A DNA stretch of 35,681 nt, taken from NCBI GenBank assembly GCA_003427395.1, contig BFEA01000190.1, positions 1,217,602 through 1,253,282 on the forward strand, written 5' to 3'. The position numbers and the translations under genes were made by a program. Each line of letters opens with the position of its first letter. Positions within the stretch are counted from its first letter, which is position 1. Under the pieces are notes generated by a model. The model was given only the letters and a program-made list of their open reading frames with translations, had not been told where the DNA came from and did not search any database. The DNA comes from Chara braunii (Eukaryota > Streptophyta > Charophyceae > Charales > Characeae). This document shows positions 25,425-35,054 of the stretch, piece by piece.

Positions 25425-27090
25425 GGAGTCGCCCCCGATGGAGCACTCCCTTTTTCCTTCCCTTTTCTTCTTGTCCCGCAAGTAGTAGGTCGATTCACCC
25501 GGGAATCTTCCACTACTTGATCAATTTCAAACAATCCGTTAGTCAGAAAAGTAGTCGAGTCGCCCCACGAGAGCACTCAATCACCCCTCAAAGTTCATGC
25601 AGTCTTTATGCAATCAAGCAGTTCATGTCATTTAGTGTAAGTGATCGGATAACTCACCTGGGAGTATCCTTTTATTAGTTAAGCAGATTGTTATAAGGCC
25701 TATGTTGGATCGTTTCAACACTTGGTCCGATACTCAGAGAACATTATAGATCCAGGTGTCAATACAGAATTAAAGCTAGTAATAGGCGGTCTTCACGAAA
25801 GCCTCCTATTACTCCTTGATCAAAGCTCAGTCTTTCCCTCGAAAGTGTAATAGGATGACCCTACGGGAGCCACCCTACAACTATCTCAAAGTCAGACGAG
25901 CTAGGATTATGTCAGCGGATTCAGGCAAACACTAGATCCTCCCTTTGCTGGAGTATCTTGTTAGACCCGTTAAGATCGAGTTAAGCAAGCATTAAGATGA
26001 CCCCACGGAAACCTCCCATGTCCTGCTTCAATGTTAATCAGGTAGATCGTTAGTACTTATTTATATCGTCAATTAGTCATACCTGAACAAGTCGTAAGGT
26101 TACTCACCCAGGAGTATTCCTTTACTTGTTCAAACAAAATTGCCTTACTTCTTCCTTCCGTTAGTTGACCCTCAAATCAAACAAGTATTAGGACAACCCA
26201 CCCGGGAGTCATCCTATTACCAGTTTGATGCATAGGAGATCAATAACAACTCTTGATTGAGTTGTCCTGATAGTTCACCTATCTGTCCTATGTACCGTAA
26301 ATGAGCAAAAGGTAGGTTGACTCTCATGGAAAGACAGACAGATCGTCCCAGATTTAGGAGCTCGTGTACTCACCCGGGAGTACCCAGTTCTCTCCCCAGT
26401 CTGGTTTGATCCGTATTAGGAGAGCCTCACGGAGGCCTCTTGCTACCTTTTGCCTTCGTTAGCCTCTGTATCCTACGAGAGTACTGGATTAATGAGATTT
26501 TGCTAACGATGGAAGAGGTGTACCCCACGACAGTACCGGATCAAATGACTTTTTGTTAAGTCTGAAGAAGTGTACTTCACGGAAGTACCGGTTCAAATGA
26601 CTTTGGTTAACTGAAGGAATGCACTTCACGGACGTACCGGATCAAATGACTTTTGTTAACTGAAGGAATGTACTTCACGGAAGTACCAGATCCAATGACT
26701 GATTGTTAAGTTTGAAGAAGTGTACTTCACGGAAGTACCGGATCAAATATTTTTTTGTTAAGTTTGATGAAGTGTACTTCACGGAAGTACCGGATCAAAT
26801 GACTTTTGTTAGACTGAAGGAGTGTACCCCACGAAAGTACCGGATCAATTGACTTTTGTTAATGATTTGAAGGAGTGTACCTCACGGGAATACCGGATCA
26901 CTTTTAGAACTTAGCTTGTAAGTCAACAGAGAAGACGCACGGCATCTTCTCGTTTCCAATGTCGAAGTCAGATAGGTATCCTCACCAAAGTGTCAATTAG
27001 TTAGGTAGATGGCCGGGTAGCTCGCACGGCGAGTACCCTTATCGTTTGCCTTAGTCATGCAGGCAGCCGACCCCACGGGAGCCTCCATCA
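25425..27090. repeat. palindrome array B: about 23 hairpin units with a constant loop core and variable self-complementary stems
   Basis: Clear units: 25425-25449; 25479-25519 (CAAGTAGT/ACTACTTG plus GATTC/GAATC); 25557-25578; 25647-25669; 25778-25813 (AGTAATAGG/CCTATTACT); 25846-25879; 26085-26131 (GAACAAGT/ACTTGTTC); 26176-26229 (ATCAAAC/GTTTGAT plus TAGGA/TCCTA); 26231-26292 (CATAGGA/TCCTATG with two inner hairpins); 26366-26383; 26424-26436 (GCCTC-ACG-GAGGC); the 51-bp series 26460-26894; 26929-26951 (GAGAAGA/TCTTCTC); 27015-27038 (GGGTA-CTCGC/GCGAG-TACCC). The loop side is nearly always CACGG or CACCCGG followed by GAG/GAA. GCAAAAGGTAG (26305-26315) and CTACCTTTTGC (26443-26453) form a longer-range stem around two units. 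Confidence 0.85.
26460..26910. repeat. homogeneous ~51-bp subarray, 9 units
   Basis: The consensus includes GAAG-A-GTGTACTTCACGGAAGTACCGGATCAAATGACTTTTGTTAA. Hairpins GTACTTC-ACG-GAAGTAC lie at 26572, 26670, 26722 and 26774, with variants at 26475, 26520, 26621, 26824 and 26878. Period is 49-54 bp. This is the most recently homogenised part of array B. Confidence 0.95.
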
Positions 27091-27605
27091 CATTGCCTTT
27101 GCTTCTTCAGAACCAGGCAAAATAGGTTCCTTCTCGGTTCTTCCTAGGTTCCTTTCCTTACTCAGACAAGGTTCTTAATTCACACGTACGTTCATTCACT
27201 TCTCTCTAAAGTTTTTATTCCTGAAGAAAAACATAGAACAATATAACACACATCCATACAGACATTCTAATAGAGAGTTGTAGCCAGTAAGGGATACGGG
27301 AAAGGTTTTGGACTTGTAGAAATTCGGGAAAGGCACTTTTTCTACGGGAAGTGCTGCTGAAATTTCGTAGAATCTGAGGAGTTAGAATATTTCTAATTAG
27401 GAGAAACTTCACAAATTCACCCTGAATAGGGGAGATGCTCAGTGACTTGGTACTGATAAGGAGAGCTGACAGTGAGGTTAGTAGAGGAGCTAGGCTACGA
27501 ATTGGGAAGTATTATCCTTTTGGCATGAACATAGTAGTGGTTCTCTTTGGTTTGTATTGTAATGTAGGTTTTCGTATTTCAATTGAAAGTTCGATTCGTT
27601 CAGCC
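27091..27605. other. spacer right of array B
   Basis: No gene is supported; only short motif-free frames. Confidence 0.5.
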
Positions 27606-27697
27606 TGATCCTTTAAAGGATCACTATTCTGTTATCTTTTGATAACAGGTCGGTTTCCGACTCAACTCTAATCCACTCTTGCTACTCAACCTAAAGG
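27606..27697 (-). repeat. right inverted arm plus cluster of three palindromes
   Basis: TGATCCTTTAAAGGATCA (27606-27623) is a perfect 18-bp palindrome. It is followed by CTGTTATC-TTTT-GATAACAG (27629-27648) and GTCGG-TTT-CCGAC (27649-27661). The segment to 27697 is the inverted counterpart of 24887-24960. Confidence 0.85.
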
Positions 27698-28320
27698 CTT
27701 TAGCCCTGTGGTTTGATTTGTTTTGTTGTGTTTTTACTCGGACTTTAATTGAATGGCCATTTAATAAAGATGTTGAGTATCTTATTTTTGAGAGTTGTAC
27801 AAAGAGAGACGCTTGTATGACTAAAGTGAGGGGTGTGAGCGCAAAGAATGGTTGAAGTTGACCCTGTGTAGTGCTTGGACTTTTGGTTGAATCTTTGATG
27901 TGATTACAGGTATGTTTGGTGATTCTGACTTTAAGTTTGGATTTGACTGCATACGATCACTTAAGTATATATGGTTGAGAGGAATCCCACTGTGATTGTG
28001 AGAAGTGATTGTCACATATTTATAACCTTCTATATATATATGTACATACATACGCATTGGGTGTTCGTGCGGCCTATTGTGACCGTGTGCAAGGGTTAAA
28101 CAAATTATACTTTGAGGAAAAAGGGGGATTTCTCTTTCATCCTTTTTGCTTTTAGAATTTTATGGTTGGGCGTTATAGTCCGTGGCAGTCGTCAAAGTCA
28201 AACCCCTTGATTTCTCTCCAGGCACTTGATGATGAAGCTTGCCTCCTAGGCCACGAGAGCTGACTGCCACCACAGGCATGAACCTATGTACCACCCACTC
28301 TCCGCAGGGTGCAGAAGAGG
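27698..28320. other. spacer, nothing recognised
   Basis: AT-rich DNA including TATATATATA near 28032-28041. No gene is supported. Confidence 0.5.
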
Positions 28321-28404
28321 GTGTGGTTCTCGAACCACACTTGGCGGTTGTCCAGCGTCGAGAGATTAACCCTCAAGGCGAGTGGCAACCGACACTTGAG
28401 TGTC
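28321..28404. repeat. hairpin pair
   Basis: GTGTGGTTC-TC-GAACCACAC (28321-28340) is followed by GACACT-TG-AGTGTC (28391-28404). GGTTG (28346) and CAACC (28386) can enclose the spacer. A plus-strand frame (28239-28424) reads through, but no family is recognised. Confidence 0.8.
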
Positions 28405-28853
28405 GAACGCAACCAAATTTCTAGTAAGTTGCACGAAAAAAAAATTACTTATTATAAATCCAATAACCAGACTAATTGCAAAACTTAAATGACTACTATA
28501 ACGAAATAAGATCGGAGTTGTTATTCTATAACAAATAGAATTAGGAAGTGCAATAGGATTTAAGAGTTGAAATATAAAACTATCTAGATTAAAGAGGATC
28601 GCATGAGTATGGGTACTACATAGTACGCCATTAATGCGACCGCTTGCTTACGCTTGCATTGCGAGTCGATATGAGTTGACCCTGCGTCCGCGCGATTTTA
28701 TACTAAGTCTTACGCGCGACGCCTAACCGAATTCTGGCTCATAAAGTTATGGGTCAGATACGGAAGGGGCTAGGAGTGTTGTTGTGTTATTTGTTTTGTG
28801 TCCTTTTCATGTGTGTGAGTGTTGTGGTGTAACGCGTGGTGTGTGTGATTCGT
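28405..28853. other. AT-rich spacer, with one GC hairpin
   Basis: GCGTCCGCGCG (28684-28694) pairs with CGCGCGACGC (28713-28722), with one bulge. Otherwise AT-rich with no gene. Confidence 0.5.
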
Positions 28854-29244
28854 CCTAGTCGACCGACGTCGCGTCGCGTTTGGGACCTCAGCCCCCCAGT
28901 ACGTCGATTCGCGTACGAGTTCGATTCTAGGCGTTGACCGCACGTACCCCCTATGCTACAGCGAACGAGAAACACCCTCGGCTGGGCCACCTCTTCAATT
29001 GCATACGAAAAACCTTCGCATGTGGTTCAGTAACTCGACGGGGATACGTCCACCTAAGGGATGGTGACAGCTCCCGCAGGTGGAGGTAGCTGTGTCTCGT
29101 GTGACCCTATCATGTCGTAGGGACTCGCGAAAGGTACGGCTGGCGCACTCGGCCGGAGCGGCGAAACACTCTCCACGACAAGTCCTACTAAATCTTGTGT
29201 GACGCGGCCGGGGTGGTCCTCGTTCGAGACCAATGCGCTCAACA
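28854..29244 (+). mobile_element. LTR-like repeat, copy 3, apparent 5' LTR
   Basis: Homologous to copies 1 and 2 (which are on the minus strand). Its end GCGCTCAACA (29235-29244) is where similarity to copy 1 stops, and a PBS begins three bases later. The 5' boundary is not defined; homology starts at CGTCCTAGTCGACCGACGT (about 28851). No second LTR in this orientation was found in the window. Confidence 0.75.
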
Positions 29245-29246
29245 TG

Positions 29247-29266
29247 TGGCGCCGTTGCCTAGGATC
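29247..29266 (+). promoter_or_regulatory. retrotransposon primer binding site, tRNA-Asp type
   Basis: TGGCGCCGTTGCCTAGGATC complements the 3' end of plant tRNA-Asp(GUC): thirteen perfect bases from the CCA end, then about five of the next seven. It lies two bases (TG) after the CA terminus of LTR copy 3, the standard arrangement for priming minus-strand cDNA. Confidence 0.85.
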
Positions 29267-29667
29267 TCGGCTGCCTACCGGGGTCCTTAGAGAACGAACC
29301 CAGGTTACAAGCAGGCTGATGATCCAAGCAAAACGACAAAATTTTGTTAATGGCGTTAGGTAAGTGGGTGATGAGTAGTGTGTTGGTGGTTCTGATGGGA
29401 TTACACTATTGAAAGGTGGTGGAAGATAGGGACGTTTGTGTATTGTGGCCCCTAGTAGTGACAACTGCAGTTAGAAGTTTGCGGATTGAGGTACCATAGA
29501 GTAATGCGGACGATGCTCTGTGTATCTAATGTCATAGACTGATCGTTGTTCGCATTTTATGTGACTCTACATATTCAGTTACCCAAGCAAGGATTCTTGG
29601 TACTTTAACATAGTCGCTGAGCTGCATAAGTTGTCATGACAGTATCACAGTACGCTAGCGATAGGAA
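29267..29667 (+). other. region after the PBS, no gag recognised
   Basis: This should be the leader and gag region of the LTR element, but I see no gag-like plus-strand frame. It may be deleted or non-autonomous. Confidence 0.4.
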
Positions 29668-29731
29668 ATGACTTGGGTAAGGAAGAGGTATTTTCTTCTT
29701 ACCTAAGGACTCTCGTGAGGAAAAGTCATGA
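29668..29731. repeat. hairpin
   Basis: ATGACTT and AAGTCAT enclose GGTAAG-AAGA / TCTT-CTTACC, a two-part stem. Confidence 0.7.
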
Positions 29732-30917
29732 AACATTCTATCTATTTAAGCATTTGAGTTTATCATTTTGAGATTATACCTTTCAGACTATCTATGAAGT
29801 TCATCCATCTGCATCAAAATTTTTCTTTTAAGTAAGCAAATTTAAACGTGGTCTCTGATAAGACTATGTACTTGATGTTATTTATCTGAGATTTATTCAT
29901 TTACAACTAGCTACATGAGCTATCTATGTGATTTCATTCTGGCTATATATAACCCTTTGGAGCTGTTTTATCTGAATTATTCATTCATATCCATTTTGTT
30001 TTTTCTATATGCATGGGTTGGTTTTTTAAAAGGGGTAGAGACGTTACACAGAATCCACGTTCGATGCGGATTCGGAGGTGAATGAAGTGACCAGTTCCTT
30101 GGGAAAGTGAATTTCGCGAGAAAATGGTCAATGTGTAAAGCCTACCCTAAAGAAAGTTGCAACCCTATGTTATTGTTCCCTGAAAGATGGTTTTGAAGAA
30201 GTCATAATCTAGTCTTAAAGGTGGTAGTGAGACTCACGCCGGAACTATGTTCCTGGTCCATAGTGGGGTGTTGTCATCTAATCCTTTGTGGTAAGGTGAC
30301 TACATTACTATTGAATAGGAGGAAAGTGTTTGAACCTTGTCAAACCATGGCCGATGAGGGAAGTAACTACTACATGCCGCAGAGAAGTAGGGGGTGAATC
30401 CCCAACTATTTTTGTGTTCAGTAGGTTCATCTGCATGCGAAGGGACAGATCATCCCGGAGTATGTATGGTGAGGTTGTTTACTTTATCGGCAAGGGTCTA
30501 CAAGGTGCAAGTGTTGGAATCGGAGGGAGATGCAGTGAGGCTTGATCCTTGAGCAGGGCTCAGGAATAAGATGTTATCCCTTTGAGAAAGGATTACACTG
30601 CACCTCGACACAATATATTTCTGTCAAAGCCTCGGAAAGTATAATATAATACTTTTATTATTGTTGCATTTGAAAACCTTCATGGTTGGAAAATTTAACT
30701 TGATCATGGTATCATTTATTTATTCATGATTATTATTTCTCTATTACGATACATAACATTACGATATATATATATTATTATTATTATTATTATTGCATGA
30801 TCAGGACCATTGGAAGAGATAAAATTTTAGAGATCGAATGAAATTTTAGCAATAAGGTCCGGTAAGGAACTGATAAGACAGAATGACTCTGAGGTATGGA
30901 TTACCCTGCTTATCTTT
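29732..30917. other. AT-rich spacer with (TTA)n
   Basis: (TA)n then (TTA)n at about 30764-30793. No gene is supported; small inverted repeats occur near 30250 (GGAAC-TAT-GTTCC). Confidence 0.5.
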
Positions 30918-30997
30918 GAGTTGAGGTTGTTCAACTCTGTGTACGTGTGTGGCTTTGGGGCTATTTTGGTTCCTTTTGAGTTGAGATATCTCAACTC
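30918..30997. repeat. two palindromes at a 60-bp period
   Basis: GAGTTGA-GGTTGT-TCAACTC (30918-30937) and the perfect 20-bp palindrome GAGTTGAGATATCTCAACTC (30978-30997), both preceded by CTTTTGAG/TCTTTGAG text, suggesting a duplicated unit. Confidence 0.9.
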
Positions 30998-31517
30998 TAT
31001 ACATAATAAAGACTTGAGACTACCACTTTGTGTGACGATCATTATCACTCTCACGTGTGTGGATTTATCCTGATGTATGATGATTCTTTGTGTGAGAGAT
31101 GTACATGATGCATCTCATACATTTTGTGAATGTGAAATGTGTAAACTGTCTACTCTCTGGTGTGCTCGCGCAATCTGCCTACAGACATACAATATGCTCG
31201 AGTATAAGACGGGGGAGTGCAATTCGTATGTTGAAAATGTGTGAAAATCCCAAGGGGTTTTTAAGTCTTCTGAAACTTTTGACGAGGAAAGGCCAAAAAA
31301 ATTGTGATAATTATGGATGAAAACTTCTGGCAATTATGATGGAATTTTGGAAGACATTTTTTAGAGATGTCCCTAAAGACGTGTGACCTTACCTACTCTG
31401 ATCAAAGTAAAGGAGGCACGACCTTGTGGAATTACTGAGAAATTTGTTGGAATGGTTGAGAAAGACACTATCCCTCCACGTAGTTCCGTGGACAGTTGGT
31501 ATGTGATCCTTTGATAT
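30998..31517. other. spacer, nothing recognised
   Basis: No supported gene; short frames only. Confidence 0.5.
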
Positions 31518-31735
31518 TGCTGATGTGGCTTATGCCACCTGTTTGTACTGTTGACGTGGCATTGCCACTAGTTTCAGTTGTTGTGGCACTGTCGCCTGTC
31601 TCTTCAGCTGACATGGCATTGGCCACCCTGTCTACAGTGCTGGCACAGGTCATCAGTCTACATTGCTGATTTGGTGCCGGCCATCTGTCGGCAATGCTGG
31701 TGTGGCATTGACCATGCTGTCTACATGAGGTGACT
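31518..31735. repeat. minisatellite, 7 units of about 30 bp with a GTGGC/GCCAC dyad
   Basis: Units start near 31518, 31549, 31579, 31607, 31638, 31664 and 31695 with the pattern TGCTGA-GTGGCATTGCCACC-TGTCTACA. Units 1 and 2 carry perfect GTGGC...GCCAC arms; others are degraded. The minus-strand Thr/Ser-rich frame is its translation. Confidence 0.85.
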
Positions 31736-31956
31736 AGTTGCGAGAAGGCGCTTGGCCATAGCGTTAGGATAGCAGCGGCCATAACTGCCATAACTGCAGA
31801 TAGAGTGTAGCGTGTGTGTGTGTGTGTATGCTTGCTGGTCTGCGTACCTGCCTGAGTGCCTATCGACTTCAGTGTGTGTATAGCCCTCAACGACACTTGA
31901 TTCATCGGAAGGCCCGAAGGGCCGGTACATGAGTGCGGTCGTGACATTGAGGGTTG

Positions 31957-32119
31957 CGGTAGGGAAAACACTCAAGTAGTGGGCATTTTTATAGGCCTAG
32001 TACCGGTAGGGAAAACACTCAAGCCGGTACCACACCATGAAGAGTTTGATGTGCTGGGTACTCGAGGCCGAGCAGAAGAAGACAAAAGTTGGCATTTTTA
32101 TAGGCCTAGTACCGGTAGG
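31957..32119. repeat. direct repeats, 29 bp and ~19 bp
   Basis: GGCATTTTTATAGGCCTAGT followed by ACCGGTAGG occurs at 31982-32010 and 32091-32119. GGTAGGGAAAACACTCAAG occurs at about 31959 and 32005. They look like nested short duplications. Confidence 0.9.
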
Positions 32120-32239
32120 TAGGCGGGTACCGGTTCAACTAGCCCGAGTTTGGAGCCTGTGCGGACGATATCAGAACTTGCAACAGCATCTCTCTCAAAG
32201 GGACGAAGACACCGATTGATTGGGTGATCGCGCGGACAC

Positions 32240-32265
32240 GAAGTCGCCACTCGAGAGGCGACTTC
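32240..32265. repeat. 26-bp palindrome
   Basis: GAAGTCGCCA, CTCGAG, AGGCGACTTC: complementary throughout except for one A-A mismatch in each half-site. Confidence 0.9.
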
Positions 32266-32794
32266 CTCTCCCCATATGGGAGGCGGAGCTGGAGTTTCAA
32301 CCCCACTCACGACATACGAGTAAAGACAAAGGTACCGGCTGCCGTTACCTATTGTAGTTGACAGTGTGTTTCTTTTAACTGCCCCGGCCTCATGGCCAGG
32401 GTTATATTAAATTTTCATGTCGTCTTTATATTTTATGGCGGCGCGACCTGCCGACTTTCCTATACCTGCCGGTCCGACGCCGTGTCACTCATTCTTATTC
32501 AATCTTGCCTTACCGCCTGGGCCTTTGACTGATTTAAATCGTGGCCGCCGCATCCCCTCGACCTTTTCTCGTTCTCTTCCAACCCTCCGGTCCTTACAGC
32601 CGAAGACTTTTAATTTTTACTAACCTTTACCTGTTGTCGCATGCGTCATATCACTGCGTATGATCACCTGGAAATCTCGGCCTCAATGGTCGAGAAGTTT
32701 ACTACACGGCGCCATGCCAAAAATTCTTACTTTTTACTTAAGACCGTCTCCGGTACGGCGACCGGCGTCGGTACTCAATCGAATGCAAAATCAT
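32266..32794. other. spacer, nothing recognised
   Basis: No supported gene. Confidence 0.5.
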
Positions 32795-32954
32795 GAGCAA
32801 ATACCCTTGTAAGGGTGTTTGCTCCGACAACGGTCATGGAGGAACGCGGTAAAATCTGCGAGTAGGGGCCTCACCTGCGTGAGTACGATGGGAATAATAG
32901 TTCTCCGCATGGGAGAATGTGCTGCCTTGCAATTTAGTTGCAAGCGCGGAGCAC
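32795..32954. repeat. three consecutive hairpins
   Basis: GAGCAAATACCCTT-GT-AAGGGTGTTTGCTC (32795-32824, one T-G wobble), TTCTCC-GCATG-GGAGAA (32901-32917) and GTGCT...CTTGCAA-TTTAG-TTGCAAG...AGCAC (32919-32954). Confidence 0.9.
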
Positions 32955-33099
32955 CACAACGCCGACTAGTGTAAGTCAGCGTCAGCGCGCGTGTGGCAGC
33001 CTGTAACCAGTGCGACACACGCATTGTACCATCGAAGTCGGGTATGTCCGACAGACACACAAGTGTGAGACCGCTATGTTAATGGCGAGGGGAGAGAGG

Positions 33100-34034
33100 T
33101 CAAGGAGCCTGCACTGTGGCAGCAAATGTTGAGGCCGGTCTAGTCGTGGAAGTGGTAGCAGGTTGAGAGCCGGGGCTGCTGGTGGAAGGTCCAACAGGCG
33201 TGGAGGCAACATCCGCAATAGACTATGACAAAGTAGCGAGGTAGTAGGGTAGAGGGGGGGGAGCCGGTCGAAGGAAACGAGCCGACAAGTCAGAGGTGGG
33301 AGGGGCTGTATAGGAAGAAGAAGGTTGAGCGACCTGTGAAGGGTTTGGCTGTCTCAAGGAGAGAATCTCCGCCTGGAGTTGCGCCTCGGTGGCCTGTAGG
33401 GTTGCCACTCGCTGGGTGCGTAGGGTCGGAGGTGGAGGACGCGGAAAGAGTACCCTAGCGGGAGGAGGGAGAACTCCGGGTCGTAGTGCCGCGACCGAAG
33501 CATGAAGCTGGGAAGGAACACCGGGGTGGGTAGATGAAACTGCCTGGCCAGATACCGGTATCTGGGCGACAACGCATGCGGCAGTGGCCGAAGCGGCGGG
33601 GGCCAATGGATGTGCCGCAACAGACGGTATGGTCTGAGCGGCAACAACACTCACCACTGCAGAGGGGGAGTGCTGAGCCTGGTCGCGAAGGAGGATGAAC
33701 CACCACATCTCCGTCCCTGGAGTCGTGGAGATCCGGACTCAGAGCCGGTAGGGGATGGGGTCTGAGAGCGGTGGGGAGAGCGATGAAGAGAACCCTTGAG
33801 GCGGTGAACTTCAAGGGCAAGCGCATTGACTTGCCTCTCTAGGGGTGCAAGCACATCGAGTCGTGCTTGCAGAGGTGCAAGGAGAGACGCAAGAACAACA
33901 CGAAGGTCCTTGGGGTCCAGAGAGGGTTGACCCTAGACCGTCAGGTGGGTGGGCGCCTGAGAGACGGAGGGCGCCATGACGATCTCGTCAGCTATGGTCC
34001 CGTTCGTGGATAGTGGAGGAAGAGAGGTAGACAT
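33100..34034 (-). pseudogene. decayed gag-like or Pro/Ala-rich reading frame
   Basis: ATG at 34034-34032 sits in a good context (CCCACCATGTC). The frame reads MSTSLPPLSTNGTIADEIVM, hits TAG at 33935-33933, then continues as LDPKDLRVVLASLLAPLQ and RQVNALALEVHRLKGSL, a likely coiled coil, followed by a Ser/Arg-rich stretch to a stop at 33651. Around 33700 the sense seems to move to another frame (33708-33223), which is Pro/Ala-rich with a second possible helix (LQATEAQLQAEILSLRQ); past a TAG at 33225-33223 it stays open to 33100. The composition fits the N-terminal part of a plant retrotransposon gag or a low-complexity host protein. No zinc knuckle was seen. Function not assigned. Confidence 0.45.
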
Positions 34035-34290
34035 GGTGGGAGGTGGCGGGAGAGATGGGTTGTTGTATGGGAAGGGGACCACAAGTGAGACGGAGGGGAC
34101 CGTGAGAGCGGAGTGGGTAGTCGTGGGTCGGCTCGCCCCGTGACCAGCGGGTCACGCGTGAGATGGTGGTGCGAATCCGGTCGAGGGGAGAGGAGCCGTT
34201 CGGGTCCAGGGTGCCCGACGGGAGGAGGCGGGAGAGTAGGGGGGTTAGGAAAACCCTAAACCATAGAAAAACCCTAAGAAAACCCTAACC
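34035..34290 (-). promoter_or_regulatory. pyrimidine-rich leader with three telo-box motifs
   Basis: On the plus strand AAAACCCTAAA (34250-34260), AAAAACCCTAA (34267-34277) and AAAACCCTAA (34279-34288) lie 220-250 bp upstream of the minus-strand ATG at 34034, separated by a C/T-rich (coding-strand) leader. AAACCCTAA telo-boxes are known cis elements near transcription starts of plant growth-related genes. Assignment to this frame is an inference. Confidence 0.5.
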
Positions 34291-34299
34291 GGGGTTGAG

Positions 34300-35050
34300 G
34301 TGGTTAAGGGAGGGTAGCGGCGACCTAATCGAGAAAATAAAATAATAACCATGGAGGGGAGGGGGAGAGAAAATAAAATAAACAGTAAAATTTCAAGCTA
34401 AAAATTAAAAAATATTAAATAATAAAAATAATTAAAAAAATAAATAAACAAAATGTGAAGAGAAAAATTATATTTATTTTTTTGGAATTTTCGGCAGCAT
34501 TTCCCTATTCCCCATGGGGTCAAAAATGTTCCAAGAGGAAGGAGAGACCAAGAGAAGCACACTAAGTTTTACAATGCCGCAAATGATAATAAAAAAATAA
34601 AAATAAAAATAAATAAGTAGATGAGGGGGTGAAGAGAAGCAAAGTGTTGCTTTTTTTCAAAAATTTTGACAGCATTTCATTACCCCCATGGGGTCGAAGT
34701 GTGCCGTCAAGAAGAAAGGCTAAGTAAAATTAGAAAATTTTGCCAGTACTTCGCTATCCCCGAGGCGTTAAAATGTGCTGAAAAAGACCAAGTAAAAAAA
34801 AAAAAACAGAAAATTTCGGCAGCACTTCGTTACCCCCACGGGGTCAAAATGTGTGCCGAAAGCAAGAATAACTAACTCCTAGGCAAATTTAAGGGTGCTG
34901 CAAAGAAATTCAAATTTTCAAAAAAAAAAATAATAATAATAAATCAAAAAATAAGTAAAGAAAGTGGGGAATAAGATCATTCAATTTTTTGGAAAAAAAA
35001 GAAAATATAAATCAAAAGAAAGATTAAAAAAAAAAAAACAGAAAAATTTC
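34300..35050. other. AT-rich spacer hosting array C
   Basis: A/T-rich runs (AAATAAATA) between the array units. No gene is supported. Confidence 0.5.
34475..34865. repeat. palindrome array C: 4 dispersed units with variable outer stems
   Basis: Units near 34482-34535, 34660-34715, 34735-34787 and 34808-34862 share (C/A)AGCA(T/C)TTC-(T/C)TA(C/T)CCCCATGGGGT-AAAATGTG. Outer arms differ but stay complementary: TTGGAA/TTCCAA, TTGAC/GTCAA, a weak TTTTG-CAG/CTG-AAAA, and TTTCGGCA/TGCCGAAA. The inner ACCCC-CA(T/C)-GGGGT forms its own stem in most units. Confidence 0.85.
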
Positions 35051-35054
35051 GAAG

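Noticed and set aside
25425-27090. CRISPR array interpretation of the regular hairpin repeats
   Set aside because: The repeats are not identical direct repeats with unique spacers: flanks between hairpins are themselves repeated, there are no cas genes, and the DNA is eukaryotic.
34250-34288. Interstitial telomere array
   Set aside because: Only three spaced AAACCCTAA motifs rather than a contiguous (CCCTAAA)n tract; telo-box promoter motifs fit better.
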